NCBI GenBank assembly: GCA_016721905.1 | Contig: JADKHH010000029.1 | Coordinates: 171,005-235,004, forward strand | Length of the DNA stretch: 64,000 nt | Source: Candidatus Opimibacter skivensis | GTDB taxonomy: Bacteria; Bacteroidota; Bacteroidia; Chitinophagales; Saprospiraceae | Reading direction: 5' to 3' | Shown: positions 1 to 8,740 of the stretch, one piece after another | How the letters are laid out: the number at the start of each line of letters is the position of its first letter | How positions within the stretch are numbered: the first letter of the stretch is position 1 | Made by a program: the position numbers and the translations under genes | Notes under the pieces: model-generated | Database searches by the model: none | Seen by the model: only the letters and a program-made list of their open reading frames with translations | Told to the model about the DNA's origin: nothing

Positions 1-465
1 ATCATCACGCTCAATGTGCTAGAAGATTTTTTGATGGAATATCCCGGTGTACTCATCCTCGCATCACATGACAGGTACATGCTGGATAAACTGGCGGATC
101 ACATTTTTGTCTTCGAAGGCGATGGTATCATCAAGGATTTCCCTGGCGGCTATACGGCTTATAGTATCTGGAAAGAAAGCGAGGAAGCTGAAAAGATTGT
201 CGAAGCCGCTGTAAAGAACACTTCCACCCAGGAGACTCCCACGATCGATAGGAATGAAGTCCGCAAAGCCTTGCGTCGCACCGAAAAATCTATCGAACAA
301 CTCGAAGCCACCAAGAAAAAACTGGAAAATAATTTCCTTCTTCCAGACCCTTCCTTACCAGACCTCCAGAAATGGGACAAGGAGTTGCATGCGACGATCG
401 CTCAGCTCCATGAGATGGAAACGACGTGGTTAGAACTCTCTGAGCAGCTTGAATCCTTCGCGTGA
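1..465 (+). CDS. ABC-F family ATPase, C-terminal fragment
   Basis: The frame is open from base 1, so the gene begins outside the window and only about 154 C-terminal residues are seen. The piece starts inside the second nucleotide-binding domain: the H-loop SHDR follows a short beta strand, and the segment FEGDGIIKDFPGGYTAY is typical of ABC-F (Uup/EttA-like) proteins. A charged C-terminal coiled coil of about 70 residues follows (RRTEKSIEQLEATKKKLE), as in Uup-type members that act at the ribosome or on DNA. There are no membrane segments, as expected for soluble ABC-F ATPases. The subfamily cannot be fixed from the tail alone. A purine-rich word repeat starts a few bases after the stop codon. 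Confidence 0.85.
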   Translation: MITLNVLEDFLMEYPGVLILASHDRYMLDKLADHIFVFEGDGIIKDFPGGYTAYSIWKESEEAEKIVEAAVKNTSTQETPTIDRNEVRKALRRTEKSIEQLEATKKKLENNFLLPDPSLPDLQKWDKELHATIAQLHEMETTWLELSEQLESFA

Positions 466-468
466 GAC

Positions 469-516
469 GTGTAAGAGAGTGAGAGAGTAAGAAGTAAGAG
501 GGTGAGATGTGAGAAG
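469..516 (+). repeat. Purine-rich word repeat after ABC-F stop
   Basis: Variants of GTAAGAGAGTGAGA are repeated just after the ABC-F stop. The first 14 bases (471-484) match, in inverted orientation, bases 950-963 on the other side of the four-helix-bundle gene. Confidence 0.7.
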
Positions 517-522
517 TTATCT

Positions 523-882
523 CTACGGACTTAAGGAGTGCTTAATGGAGGTTGCGATTTTTGTTATTTCTATGCTTTCTGGGATGAGCCATTCAAGCAG
601 TTTTTGATCTCCGTATTTTGCGAGCGCGAAGAGTTGGAGCCAAAAAACAGATTCATCTGCTTCTTCAACAACAATGCAAATCTTTGCATGGTGTTCATTT
701 TTAGATCTGCCACGACAGAATGCCCTAAAGTTTGCTCCAACTGAAGTGCCAGCTTTGCATAATTGATAGGACATCACACGTGTTGCAGAATTAAAAGGAA
801 CTGTCTCAAGAAATTGGATCACCTTGAGCGCAAAGTTCATCGTTCGCTGCCTGAACATTTCGTTGAATTCCGCATTCGTCAT
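523..882 (-). CDS. Four-helix-bundle protein (S23/IVP family)
   Basis: A 119-residue protein of the family first found in 23S rRNA intervening sequences and related to the DGR accessory protein Avd. Visible family marks are the amphipathic helices, the central V(M)SYQLCKAGTSVGANFRAF block and the later EEADESVFWLQL helix. These proteins form pentameric, positively charged helical barrels; their cellular role is unknown. No reverse transcriptase or variable repeat is visible nearby, so this is not an obvious diversity-generating cassette. The gene lies between two inverted purine-rich repeats (469-516 and 921-963) and points away from the ABC-F gene. Family assignment is firm; function is not. 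Confidence 0.85.
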   Translation of the reverse strand: MTNAEFNEMFRQRTMNFALKVIQFLETVPFNSATRVMSYQLCKAGTSVGANFRAFCRGRSKNEHHAKICIVVEEADESVFWLQLFALAKYGDQKLLEWLIPESIEITKIATSIKHSLSP

Positions 883-920
883 CTTATAAATAATTTTTTA
901 ATTAACAATATCACGTATAC

Positions 921-963
921 CATCACCTCTTACTCTCTTACCTCTTACCTCTCACTCTCTTAC
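921..963 (-). repeat. Word repeat at 3' end of the 960-1406 gene
   Basis: CTCTTAC/CTCTCAC words on the plus strand, purine-rich on the minus strand. The repeat supplies the TAA stop of the minus-strand gene that ends at 960. It is the inverted partner of the repeat at 469-516. Confidence 0.7.
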
Positions 964-1406
964 AAGTCCCAATGTTTCCTGCAAGGGCAGTATTCCTGTA
1001 ATTCGCATTCAGGCGCGTATCCAGTGCAAAAGTCATAATGTAACATACCTCCAGGCAAAAACCAGGCTTCTTTTTTAAGCAACCCAATCATTAGGGGATA
1101 GGCTCTTTCTAGTGGCAAATTGGAGGGAAAATCTGCTTGCATATTCCAGGAAAACAGCATCTCATGGAAAGCGTCCATGATGGCTAGTAATTCCTCTTTC
1201 GACAACTGGTCAGCACCAGGGAATTGCTCAATGGATAACCCCGTGTGTTGGGCTAGCGAAGATGGAGGATCTGTTCCGGCAACCCAATTCTCAATGGCCT
1301 CCATTTCCATTTCAAAAGATGAAGGCATAGCCTTATCGGCATCAACAGAAGCAGAACGATGGGCTTTTTTAATATCCTCAATGAGAAATTCGGTATACGA
1401 CTTCAT
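960..1406 (-). CDS. Hypothetical protein with cysteine-rich C-terminus
   Basis: A 148-residue soluble protein that I do not recognise. The N-terminal two thirds is acidic and helical. The last 30 residues hold five cysteines (FCTGYAPECELQEYCPCR), which could bind a metal or a cluster. There is no signal peptide or membrane segment. The start is the first ATG (MKSYTEFLIEDIKKAH). The stop codon lies inside the purine-rich repeat that continues downstream, so the original C-terminus may have been replaced by the repeat. Confidence 0.6.
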   Translation of the reverse strand: MKSYTEFLIEDIKKAHRSASVDADKAMPSSFEMEMEAIENWVAGTDPPSSLAQHTGLSIEQFPGADQLSKEELLAIMDAFHEMLFSWNMQADFPSNLPLERAYPLMIGLLKKEAWFLPGGMLHYDFCTGYAPECELQEYCPCRKHWDL

Positions 1407-1582
1407 ATAGTTTGATTTGAATTATTGGATTCAAACTATAAGTGTCTTTAGCGGCCCGAAATGTGACCAAAAACTTCAACTATTTTTCAAAAAGTGTAAA
1501 ATTTAATCATTTTCTGTACCACCTTTGGATCCCGAAGCACCTTTTGCGGATACTTTTCACTCTCTTTTTTCAGGCAGAGACA

Positions 1583-1681
1583 CACTCTCACCCCTCTCTT
1601 ACTCTCTCACTCTCTTACTCTCTTACTCTCTCACCCTCTCACTCTCTCACCTCTTACTCTCTTACCTCTTACTCTCTCACA
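1583..1681 (-). repeat. Long CTCTTAC/CTCTCAC word array
   Basis: About 100 bases of the seven-base words CTCTTAC and CTCTCAC in irregular order, the longest array of this word type in the window. On the minus strand it is purine-rich and follows the secreted protein gene. The last codons (Arg-Glu) and the stop of that gene are written in the repeat. Bases 1407-1582 hold no gene that I can support. Confidence 0.8.
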
Positions 1682-3229
1682 ATCAGTTGCTTTACCGTGG
1701 TCACAGTGTTATCAACTTCCAATTGAAGGATATACACCCCAGCAGGGATGTTCAGCTTGCCTGGGTCAATCCTTTCCACATACTTTCCATATCCTTTCTT
1801 CTCATCCGTGATGATGCGTTTGATGACATTTCCTTTTGTATCGAGAAGGGATAGGTTGACGACCGCTCGGGTGTGGAGCTTATAGGATACATAGACCTCA
1901 TCACTCGATGGATTCGGATAACTTTCAAAACTTAAACTCTGCGATGTATCAGATTCCGGTGCTACGGATGTAGTGAAGTCTTTTTCATCAGCCAGGTGTG
2001 TCCAGATACTCAGTTTACCTTTATGGAAGCGTGTCCAGATGGGGCGAACGATTCCATTGTGAGCGGTGATATTGGTATAGTCGCCGAAGAAAACACCGGC
2101 ATTCGGTTGGAATGGAGATTCACTTATGCGTCGGTTGATGAAAGTTTGGCCACCATCTTTTGAAAGAGCCATGTAAACATCGGTGGATTCATCATCATGC
2201 TCGCGCCGGTCATAGAAGACAAAGTATAAGTAACCATTGGTCTGATCAATAGTCATCCAGGTGAAAAATTGTTGCTTGCCTGGAGCATCATCATTCACGC
2301 GTATTGGGTTACTCCATGTGTTGCCGCCATCGGTAGATTTAGAGAGGAAGATGTCTGTATCATCACTACCGTTTCGCTGGTCTGACCAGTTGATATAGAT
2401 GGTGCCACGATTAGGGCCATTGCTCAGATCACAGGTAGTGACCGGAAGGCCATTGGCTCTGTATATCCCGGGAATAGCATAATCCCAACCTGTCGGCATA
2501 GGATCTACATGTATCTCATCTGCAAGCCATGTGGAACCCTTATCCAGGGATCGATCAAAGACGATTCCTTCAGGACCGGCCCAAGAAACATATACCTCAC
2601 CATTGGGCCCCACAGCAGGGACCGCTCCCTCTACCGTATTGTCACTATCAATACAGTCACCGGATATTTTATTGATGCGCAATGCCGGGAGACCATGTCA
2701 GACCTGCATCGGTAGATTTTGAAAAGAGAATGGCACTGCTATCCAGAGGGTTCGTACTTCCATAGACATCAAACTGGGTCCAGGTCAGGTAGATCGTATT
2801 GTCTGTGCGGTCGATGGCAAACCATTGCTTGTCTTGTGCCTTGGTACCATTGAGGCCTGTGTAGGAGCCATCATTCCATGTTTCACCATTGTCAGTCGTT
2901 TTCTGACAGACGATTCTGTCGATCCAATTGCCCGAAGATGGGTTGGAGAGATGGAAAAAATAAAAGTCACTATGGATATCCACTGCAATGGCAGGATCTC
3001 CCCATACGCCATGACTGGATTGTAAGGAGCGAACTGACCAGGTGCGGCCGGTGTCAAGACTGATGTAGTATTGGTTGATATTGGCAGCCGCGATGATGAC
3101 ATTCGGGTTGAGCGGATCCATCATGATCGACGGCTCATTGGGGAAGCCCTGGTCGTTGATCAGGATGTTTTGTGCTGTGGATAGGTACCAGAGGCAGCAC
3201 ATCAAAAAGATGCAGGATAATCTTGTCAT
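1669..3229 (-). CDS. Secreted sialidase-fold (BNR repeat) protein, frameshifted
   Basis: Two overlapping minus-strand frames together encode one protein of about 520 residues. The upstream frame (3229 to about 2680) has a signal peptide ending STAQN and Asp-box-like repeats (SLDTGRTW, TTDNGETW, STDAGLTW). The downstream frame (about 2682 to 1669) continues with SLDKGSTW, STDGGNTW and SKDGGQTF. It ends in a type IX secretion sorting domain (YPNPSSDEVYVSY ... PAGVYILQLE). The frames must join near 2676-2682, at SPGI/RINKISGD, by a one-base shift. The product is probably an extracellular beta-propeller; no catalytic sialidase residues could be assigned. Its C-terminal Arg-Glu-stop lies in a word repeat. 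Confidence 0.75.
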
Positions 3230-3348
3230 ATAGGTATAAACGATAAAAGCCGGAATTTGTCTTCAAAGAAATGAATTCATTTCCATTGCGACTGGTTACG
3301 AATGCACTCGAATCAAAAAAATACCCCGAACCTATGTCCGGGGTATAT

Positions 3349-3374
3349 AATAGAAATCACACCACTTCGACAAA
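3349..3374 (-). repeat. 26-bp inverted repeat A, left copy
   Basis: Perfect reverse complement of 7945-7970, which lies just after the qNor gene. In both places the element is followed, in the sense of transcription, by a GC-rich terminator hairpin. Confidence 0.85.
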
Positions 3375-3460
3375 TGATCTTAGCATTTTATGTTTTGCAG
3401 TAGGTGCTCAGAAAGAGTCGAGGAGGAATTTGATGTTGTATTCTCCCGGACTCCCTTATA

Positions 3461-3485
3461 AGAAATGTTTCACACCACATAAAAC
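3461..3485 (-). repeat. 25-bp inverted repeat B, left copy
   Basis: Perfect reverse complement of 5284-5308, which lies 15 bases after the haloperoxidase 1 stop codon. It shares the core GTGGTGTGA..TTTCT with repeat A. Confidence 0.85.
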
Positions 3486-3809
3486 CAATCTTATTTTCCT
3501 ATGCTATGGGTTGTGCAATGACTTTTATTGCACACATGTTGTTATAGACTATTCCCTTCAGTTAAAGCGGCTGTTCTTCAGGATCTCATCCTGTAACTCA
3601 TATCAATCAATATTGCCAGCTTTGACTAAGCATCTGATTAAATAAAGACAAATATATCTTTATTATGGCATTCCAGTAAAATTTCGAAAAATGATATATT
3701 TTCTAGAAGGCCATTCCCAACCAAGGAAAGAAGGGCCGCCAGCGTAAAGGATAAGCCAGCAGCCCAACTAAGGCAACCATCCATTTTAAACCGTTTTTTT
3801 CTAAAATAT

Positions 3810-3839
3810 TTTGAAATTTGATAATTAAGGATATATTTG
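3810..3839 (+). promoter_or_regulatory. Promoter of haloperoxidase 1
   Basis: TTTG (3810-3813), 18 bases, then TATATTTG (3832-3839) fit the Bacteroidota -33/-7 consensus, about 40 bases before the ATG. The block GGATATATTTGTC plus TAATTATT is repeated upstream of the second haloperoxidase. Confidence 0.6.
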
Positions 3840-3875
3840 TCTTTAATTATTGTTCACGCTCAAAAACCGGAGCTT

Positions 3876-5269
3876 ATGCAACGTTTGAATTTTACTCGCT
3901 TTACAGCACTCTTTTTATTGATGGCATCCCTGATGATGGTGACATCATGTACCCCAGAGGATGACCCCATCCAAACAGAAAAATCCCTCGTAAAAGACTA
4001 TGATGCCAGTGTCCCTCTTCAATGGCACCAGTTATTCCTGGAAATTGACAGGTATTCGCCAGGGTATAGGCCACCTGCAGCAGCAAGGCTTCTGGCCTAC
4101 ACAAACCTGGCGGCCTACGAAGCTGCTGTACCTGGTATGCCTGAATACAACTCCCTCGTCTATGAGTTTCCGGGTCTTAGCCTTCCTTCGATTGATGCCG
4201 GAAAGCAATACAATTGGCCCGTCTGTGTCAGTACAGCCTATGCTAATATGTTCAGGTACTTCTATCCCCACATCCGAGTCAGTGATGCTTATAAAATTAC
4301 CGCCCTGGAGGATAAATTACTTGATGAATATGGTGCAACATTAGCTCTTGATGTGCTGGAGCGATCAAAGCAATTTGGCTTTGAAATTGCACAGGCTGTT
4401 TTGCTTACAGTGAGACAGATACGTATGGACATGAGGCATATACCAATCCCCAACCTTCCTCTTACCATCCACCAGCTGTAGGACCAAATGCAGAAAAACT
4501 GTGGCAACCTACATTTCCGGATTACAGTGCGGCACTATTTCCCTATTGGGGCAAGGTTCGTCCTTTTGCAATGAGCCAATCTGATATTATTGCTCAACCA
4601 CCTATTCCGTACAGCGAACATTCGGAGTCACAGTTTTTTCAGCAAGCCAATGAAATCAGAATTATGGTCAACCTGGCTTCCTATACAACGCATTGGGTTG
4701 CCGAATTCTGGAGTGATGATTTTTTCGAAGTGACTTTCGAACCTGCGGGCAGGCAAATCGCTATTGCCAACATCCTCGTTGAACAGGATGACATCTCCAT
4801 GGACAGAGCTCTTGAACTGTATGCCAAGATGGGGATGGCATTGTGTGATGCAGCCATTGCAGTGTGGAATTCAAAATATATCTATAATGTCCGCCGGCCG
4901 GTTGAATACATCCGTGATGTGATGGAACCAGGTTGGTTGACCATCCTCAATAACCCCCAGTCTGGTGAAAAGAGTGTTACTCCACCATTTCCAGCCTATC
5001 CATCAGGGCATTCCGGATTTGGTTCCTCCGGCAGTGCTATTATGGCGGATATTTTTGGAAACACTCATCCGTATACAGACGTATGCCATCAAAACCGAAC
5101 TGAATTCAATGGAACACCACGTTCCTATAATACTATACTTGAAGCAGGACTCGAAAATGCATATAGTCGTTTGCCTCTTGGGGTTCATTTTCGAATGGAT
5201 TGCGATGAAGGCGTCAGGTTAGGATACCTCGCGGCTACAAGAGTGAATGCACTACCATGGTATAAATAG
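3876..5269 (+). CDS. Vanadium-dependent haloperoxidase/PAP2 lipoprotein 1, frameshifted
   Basis: Lipoprotein with signal peptide and lipobox (MMVTSC), so probably anchored at the outer membrane or periplasmic face. The C-terminal half carries the vanadate/phosphate pocket of the haloperoxidase-PAP2 superfamily: KYIYNVRRP, PSGHSGFG and SRLPLGVHFRMD. The frame breaks at 4399-4402. Adding one T there (TTTT to TTTTT) restores continuous coding through TDTYGHEAYTNP into the second half, which continues to 5269. The ATG at 3876 was chosen because the signal peptide starts there. A diverged second copy lies inverted at 8741-10126. Family members act as halide peroxidases or acid phosphatases; which applies here is unknown. 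Confidence 0.8.
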
Positions 5270-5283
5270 TAATATGAGATTTT

Positions 5284-5349
5284 GTTTTATGTGGTGTGAA
5301 ACATTTCTAATAGTTTGAGTTATGGAGGGATGCAGTATTGCATCCCTCC
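5284..5349 (+). terminator. Repeat B and terminator after haloperoxidase 1
   Basis: The 25-base repeat B (5284-5308) is followed by an 11-bp stem, GGAGGGATGCA/TGCATCCCTCC with a GTAT loop (5324-5349). Confidence 0.65.
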
Positions 5350-5391
5350 TGAAACTCTCTCTTTTCTAATCCATCCTGAATTCTAACTACC

Positions 5392-5407
5392 CATCACCCT
5401 TGTGATG
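5392..5407. promoter_or_regulatory. Palindrome CATCAC-CCTT-GTGATG before qNor
   Basis: A 6+6 perfect inverted repeat about 105 bases upstream of the qNor start. It is a candidate operator, possibly for the linked Rrf2 regulator. There is no direct evidence for a binding protein. Confidence 0.35.
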
Positions 5408-5512
5408 CTTTTTGAAAGCGTAGTTGCTTTCAAGTGGACATTGGTTTGTCATCAACAGAATGCATTAAAAACTTCAATCCCTTTCCTCCGATGTAATCTA
5501 AATAACTTGCTT

Positions 5513-7904
5513 ATGGAATCTTCAGGCAATTCAAATGGTAGCGGTACCAACGGATCCGCACCTAAAAGCATCTCCTATTTCATGAACACCAAAAACTGGT
5601 GGGGCCCACTGACCTTTATCGCCATCATTAGTATACTGGGCGTTGGGATGATTGGATTTCAGACGTACCATGATGCACCTCCAATGGCCGGATTTATATC
5701 AGATAAAGGGGATGAATTGATTACCAAAGAATCGCTTGTGGCAGGGCAGATCATATTTCATAAATATGCGCTGATGGAGTACGGCAGCTTTTTTGGTGAT
5801 GGTGCCCAACGCGGGCCTGACTTTACTGCTGAGGCATTACATCAGGTGTCCGTGTTTATGACGGATTACAAAATCGCGAATTTCAAAGAAGCAAAAGGCA
5901 TCGAGCCAGATGACCTGGAGTCCAGAATGCTTGGCGAACAAGTTAAAGATGAACTGAAGGTAAACCGCTATGATAAAAAGTCAAATACAGTCATGCTTTC
6001 AGAGGCACAGACGTATGCCTACAATAAGCTCATCACCTATTATACCGATCTCTATATCGATAAGAATACGGATGATAAATTTCCCCCTGTCGGATATATC
6101 GCAAGCCGTCAAGAGGTGGCCGATCTTAGTTCTTTTTTCTTTTGGGGCGCCTGGGTATGTGTAACACAACGTCCTGGGAGTAGTTACAGTTATACGCATA
6201 ACTGGCCTTTTGATCCCGATGCGGGCAACACGCCTACATCGCCTGTCATCCTGTGGAGTGTACTGGGCTTGTTGGGTTTTGTGCTGGCCTGCGGTCTGGT
6301 GCTCTATTACATTGGTCAGTACAATCAATTGTCGAATAAATTTTTCAAACCCCCGGTGCGTGATTTATTCACCATTGAAAAGGTCAGGAATTTTTCACCG
6401 ACAAAAACACAAAGGGCGACCTTTAAATTCTTTTTTGTGGCTATTCTTTTATTTTTTCTTCAGGTATCCAGCGGACTTATTACCATTAATGATTTTATAA
6501 ATTATCTGGGATACGTCGGTATCAATATTGTCGGTGATGTCCCCGTGACTATTTCCCGCAGTTGGCATTTAATGCTGGCGCTGTATTGGATATCTACATG
6601 CTGGATCGCCTCTTCTATTTTTATTCTACCCATTTTATCAAAGAAGGAAGTGCCGGGTCAGTTGCGGTTGATCAACATCCTATTTGTTTTATTATTTATC
6701 CTTGTTGGCGGATCACTGGTGGGGATGGTGATGGGTCCATTAGGACTGATGGGGGAATGGTCTAATTTTCTTGGCCATCAGGGATGGGAGTTTGTTGATT
6801 TTGGAAAAGTCTACCAAATACTCCTGATGGGCATATTCATATTGTGGGGCATTGTGGTCTACAGGGGCATCAAACCATCCCTGATAAAACACGAACCCTG
6901 GAACTTACCAAACTGGATCATGTATTCTGTCATTGGCATACCCTTGCTCTTCCTGTCCGGATTTGTGGCACGGCCGGAAACCAATTTTGTCATTGCCGAT
7001 TTCTGGCGATGGATGGTTATTCATATGTGGGTGGAAGCTTTTTTGAAGTTTTCATTACCGTCATAGTCAGTTATCTGATGGTCCTGATGGGGCTCGTGAG
7101 CCGACAGGCAGCTATACGTGTTGTTTATTTTGCAACCATCTTATTTTTAGGAACAGGTCTTTTGGGAATATCCCATAATTTCTACTGGAATGCCAAGCCG
7201 GTAGTCACCATGGCATTAGGCAGTATTTTTTCTACGCTGCAATTTGTTCCTTTGATATTACTCACAGTTGAAGCCTGGCGTTTTAAAAATATGCCAAAAC
7301 TCGCCGTAGGTGATGTGGCATATAAGAATCTTGGTGACTTTGGTTTTGCTGAAGTCTTTCTATTTCTGATTGCCGTCAATTTCTGGAATTTCTTTGGCGC
7401 CGGCGTATTGGGTATCATCATCAACCTGCCGATCATGAATTATTTTGAGCACGGCACATACCTGACCATCAACCATGCGCATGCCGCATTGATGGGCGTG
7501 TATGGAAACATATCCCTTGCTGCTTTTCTCTTTGCCTCTAAACTCCTCATCAAACCGGGAAACTGGAATAAGCAAATCATCAAGGTATCCTTCTGGTGTA
7601 TCAATTTGGGGCTCATGCTCATGGTCCTGCTTGATCTTTTTCCAGCAGGCGCTATTCAATTTAAAGCCGTCGTCGACCAGGGACTTTGGTTCGGCCGTTC
7701 AGCTGAATTTATCGAAGGGATATTTTTAAATCGTTCACCTGGCTCAGAGGCATCGGTGCAACTGTCTTCTATGCCGGCGGGGTGATTCCATTGGTATGGT
7801 TTGTCATCACCAGGATGAATTCGATCAAGAAGTGGCAACCTGAAGTGGCCGGTATTCCTGATATTGAACCTTTGCCAGAACCAATGCTTCAGGAAGCCGA
7901 TTAG
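5513..7904 (+). CDS. norB: Quinol-dependent nitric oxide reductase (qNor), frameshifted
   Basis: Single-subunit heme-copper NO reductase, 2 NO + 2 e- + 2 H+ to N2O, using membrane quinol. The N-terminal soluble domain (YGSFFGDGAQRGPDFT ... ASRQEVADLSSFFFWGAW) replaces NorC. The NorB-like core shows SRSWHLMLALYWIS, GHQGWEFVDFGK, MVIHMWVEAFFEVF and NHAHAALMGVYGN, with the conserved heme and FeB histidines. The reading frame breaks twice. One T is missing in the run at 7039-7044. One T is missing in the run near 7722-7726, after which the ending GATVFYAGGVIPLVWF...QEAD reads to 7904. The ATG at 5513 (MESSGNSNG) avoids an unlikely 37-residue leader. The adjacent Rrf2 gene is the likely regulator. 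Confidence 0.9.
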
Positions 7905-7944
7905 GATATATTCACAGGCAGTCATGATCAGCTTGTGGAAGACT

Positions 7945-7970
7945 TTTGTCGAAGTGGTGTGATTTCTATT
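7945..7970 (+). repeat. 26-bp repeat A, right copy
   Basis: Perfect reverse complement of 3349-3374, placed 40 bases after the qNor stop and directly before its terminator. Confidence 0.85.
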
Positions 7971-7975
7971 TTAGT

Positions 7976-8003
7976 GCCCTGGTCTTTAAGGCCAGGGCCT
8001 TTT
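7976..8003 (+). terminator. qNor terminator
   Basis: Stem GCCCTGG/CCAGGGC with a nine-base loop, followed by TTTT. The rest of the 7905-8206 gap shows nothing recognisable. Confidence 0.7.
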
Positions 8004-8206
8004 GATCTTCCGTCTTTAGGGCTTCTGCCCACCCAAATTTCCGAAGAAGCCTTGATGTTTAAATGATTATTCTGCCGGATGGCCGGTTGCGTGACAGCGG
8101 GCGGAAGCAGAAGAGTGTTAAGTCGAAGCATTGTTACTTTTTCGGCAAGAAAAGTAAACATTTCCTTGAGGAATTTTCAATTACTTTGCCTCTCAAATGA
8201 CCCAAT

Positions 8207-8652
8207 ATGTTTTCTAAATCAACAGAGTATGCTTTGCGGGCCATCATTTACCTGGCGCAGAAAAGTTCGGTGGATCATAAAATAGGGATTACCGAATTGT
8301 CAGAAGCTATTGATAGCCCAAAATCCTTTACAGCGAAAATTCTGCAAAACTGACCAAAGACAATTTGCTGATCAATTCAGTCACAGGTCCTACCGGCGGA
8401 TTTTTTCTGACAGACCAGTCAAAGAAGAAATCATTGCTTCATGTCCTTACCCTGCTGGAGGATGAAGGGATTATCACAGGGTGCATTTTGGGATTGAAGG
8501 AATGTTCCGAAAAGAATCCATGCCCCATGCATGGTGAGTATAAAAAGATCAAACCACAACTGCTGGATATGCTGGACAATAAAACCATACTTGAACTGGC
8601 CAAAGACATGAAGGATCCCCGGGTTGTCATTCATAATATTGGCAGGAAATAG
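8207..8652 (+). CDS. Rrf2 family regulator, NO-responsive type, frameshifted
   Basis: About 148 residues. The N-terminus MFSKSTEYALRAIIYLAQ is the Rrf2 winged-helix start. The C-terminal half has three cysteines spaced C-x6-C-x5-C (GCILGLKECSEKNPCPMH), the arrangement that carries an Fe-S cluster in NsrR/IscR/RirA-type proteins. The frame breaks near 8346: one A is missing (CAAAACTG), and adding it gives LQKLTKDNLL and joins the halves. Position right after qNor suggests an NsrR-like NO sensor controlling the reductase; this is inferred from the cysteines and the neighbourhood, not from a known site. Confidence 0.8.
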
Positions 8653-8677
8653 GTATGTATACGATCTGGTGTTACAC

Positions 8678-8716
8678 AAAAAAGAGGAACGGTTTCGGCC
8701 ATTCCTCTTTTTTTTG
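8678..8716. terminator. Bidirectional terminator between Rrf2 and haloperoxidase 2
   Basis: A 12-bp stem, AAAAAAGAGGAA/TTCCTCTTTTTT, with A and T tracts on both sides. It serves the two convergent genes. Confidence 0.8.
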
Positions 8717-8740
8717 CCACACACATTGGCAAGTTTCTTT

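Larger units (their letters stand above)
3321..3642 (-). ncRNA. Candidate non-coding RNA upstream of haloperoxidase 1
   Basis: On the minus strand a -7-type element TATATTTG (3656-3649) is followed by about 320 bases without a credible reading frame. Two internal hairpins are visible (CAGGATgagATCCTG near 3595-3581 and TGTGCAAT..ATTGCACA near 3538-3516). The cassette ends with a strong hairpin (ATACCCCG/CGGGGTAT, 3346-3321) followed by a T tract. The putative RNA contains two copies of a GTGGTGTGA..TTTCT motif. They are identical in sense to the 3' flanks of haloperoxidase 1 (25 bases) and qNor (26 bases). Its promoter shares 16 bases with the haloperoxidase 1 promoter. It may be a regulatory RNA, or the eroded remains of a third paralogue that kept only its ends. 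Confidence 0.4.
3230..3875. other. Intergenic region with promoters, terminator and inverted repeats
   Basis: There is no convincing protein gene here; a plus-strand frame at 3271-3645 has no family features and is probably chance. The region holds a leftward promoter-terminator cassette (3321-3656), two 25-26 base sequences repeated in inverted orientation at 5284-5308 and 7945-7970, and the promoter of the first haloperoxidase gene. Confidence 0.6.

Noticed and set aside
469..963. Diversity-generating retroelement accessory region
   Set aside because: The S23 protein is Avd-related, but no reverse transcriptase, template or variable repeat is visible.
3271..3645. Plus-strand frame of 124 codons
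   Set aside because: No family features; runs through a terminator, two inverted repeats and RNA-like hairpins.
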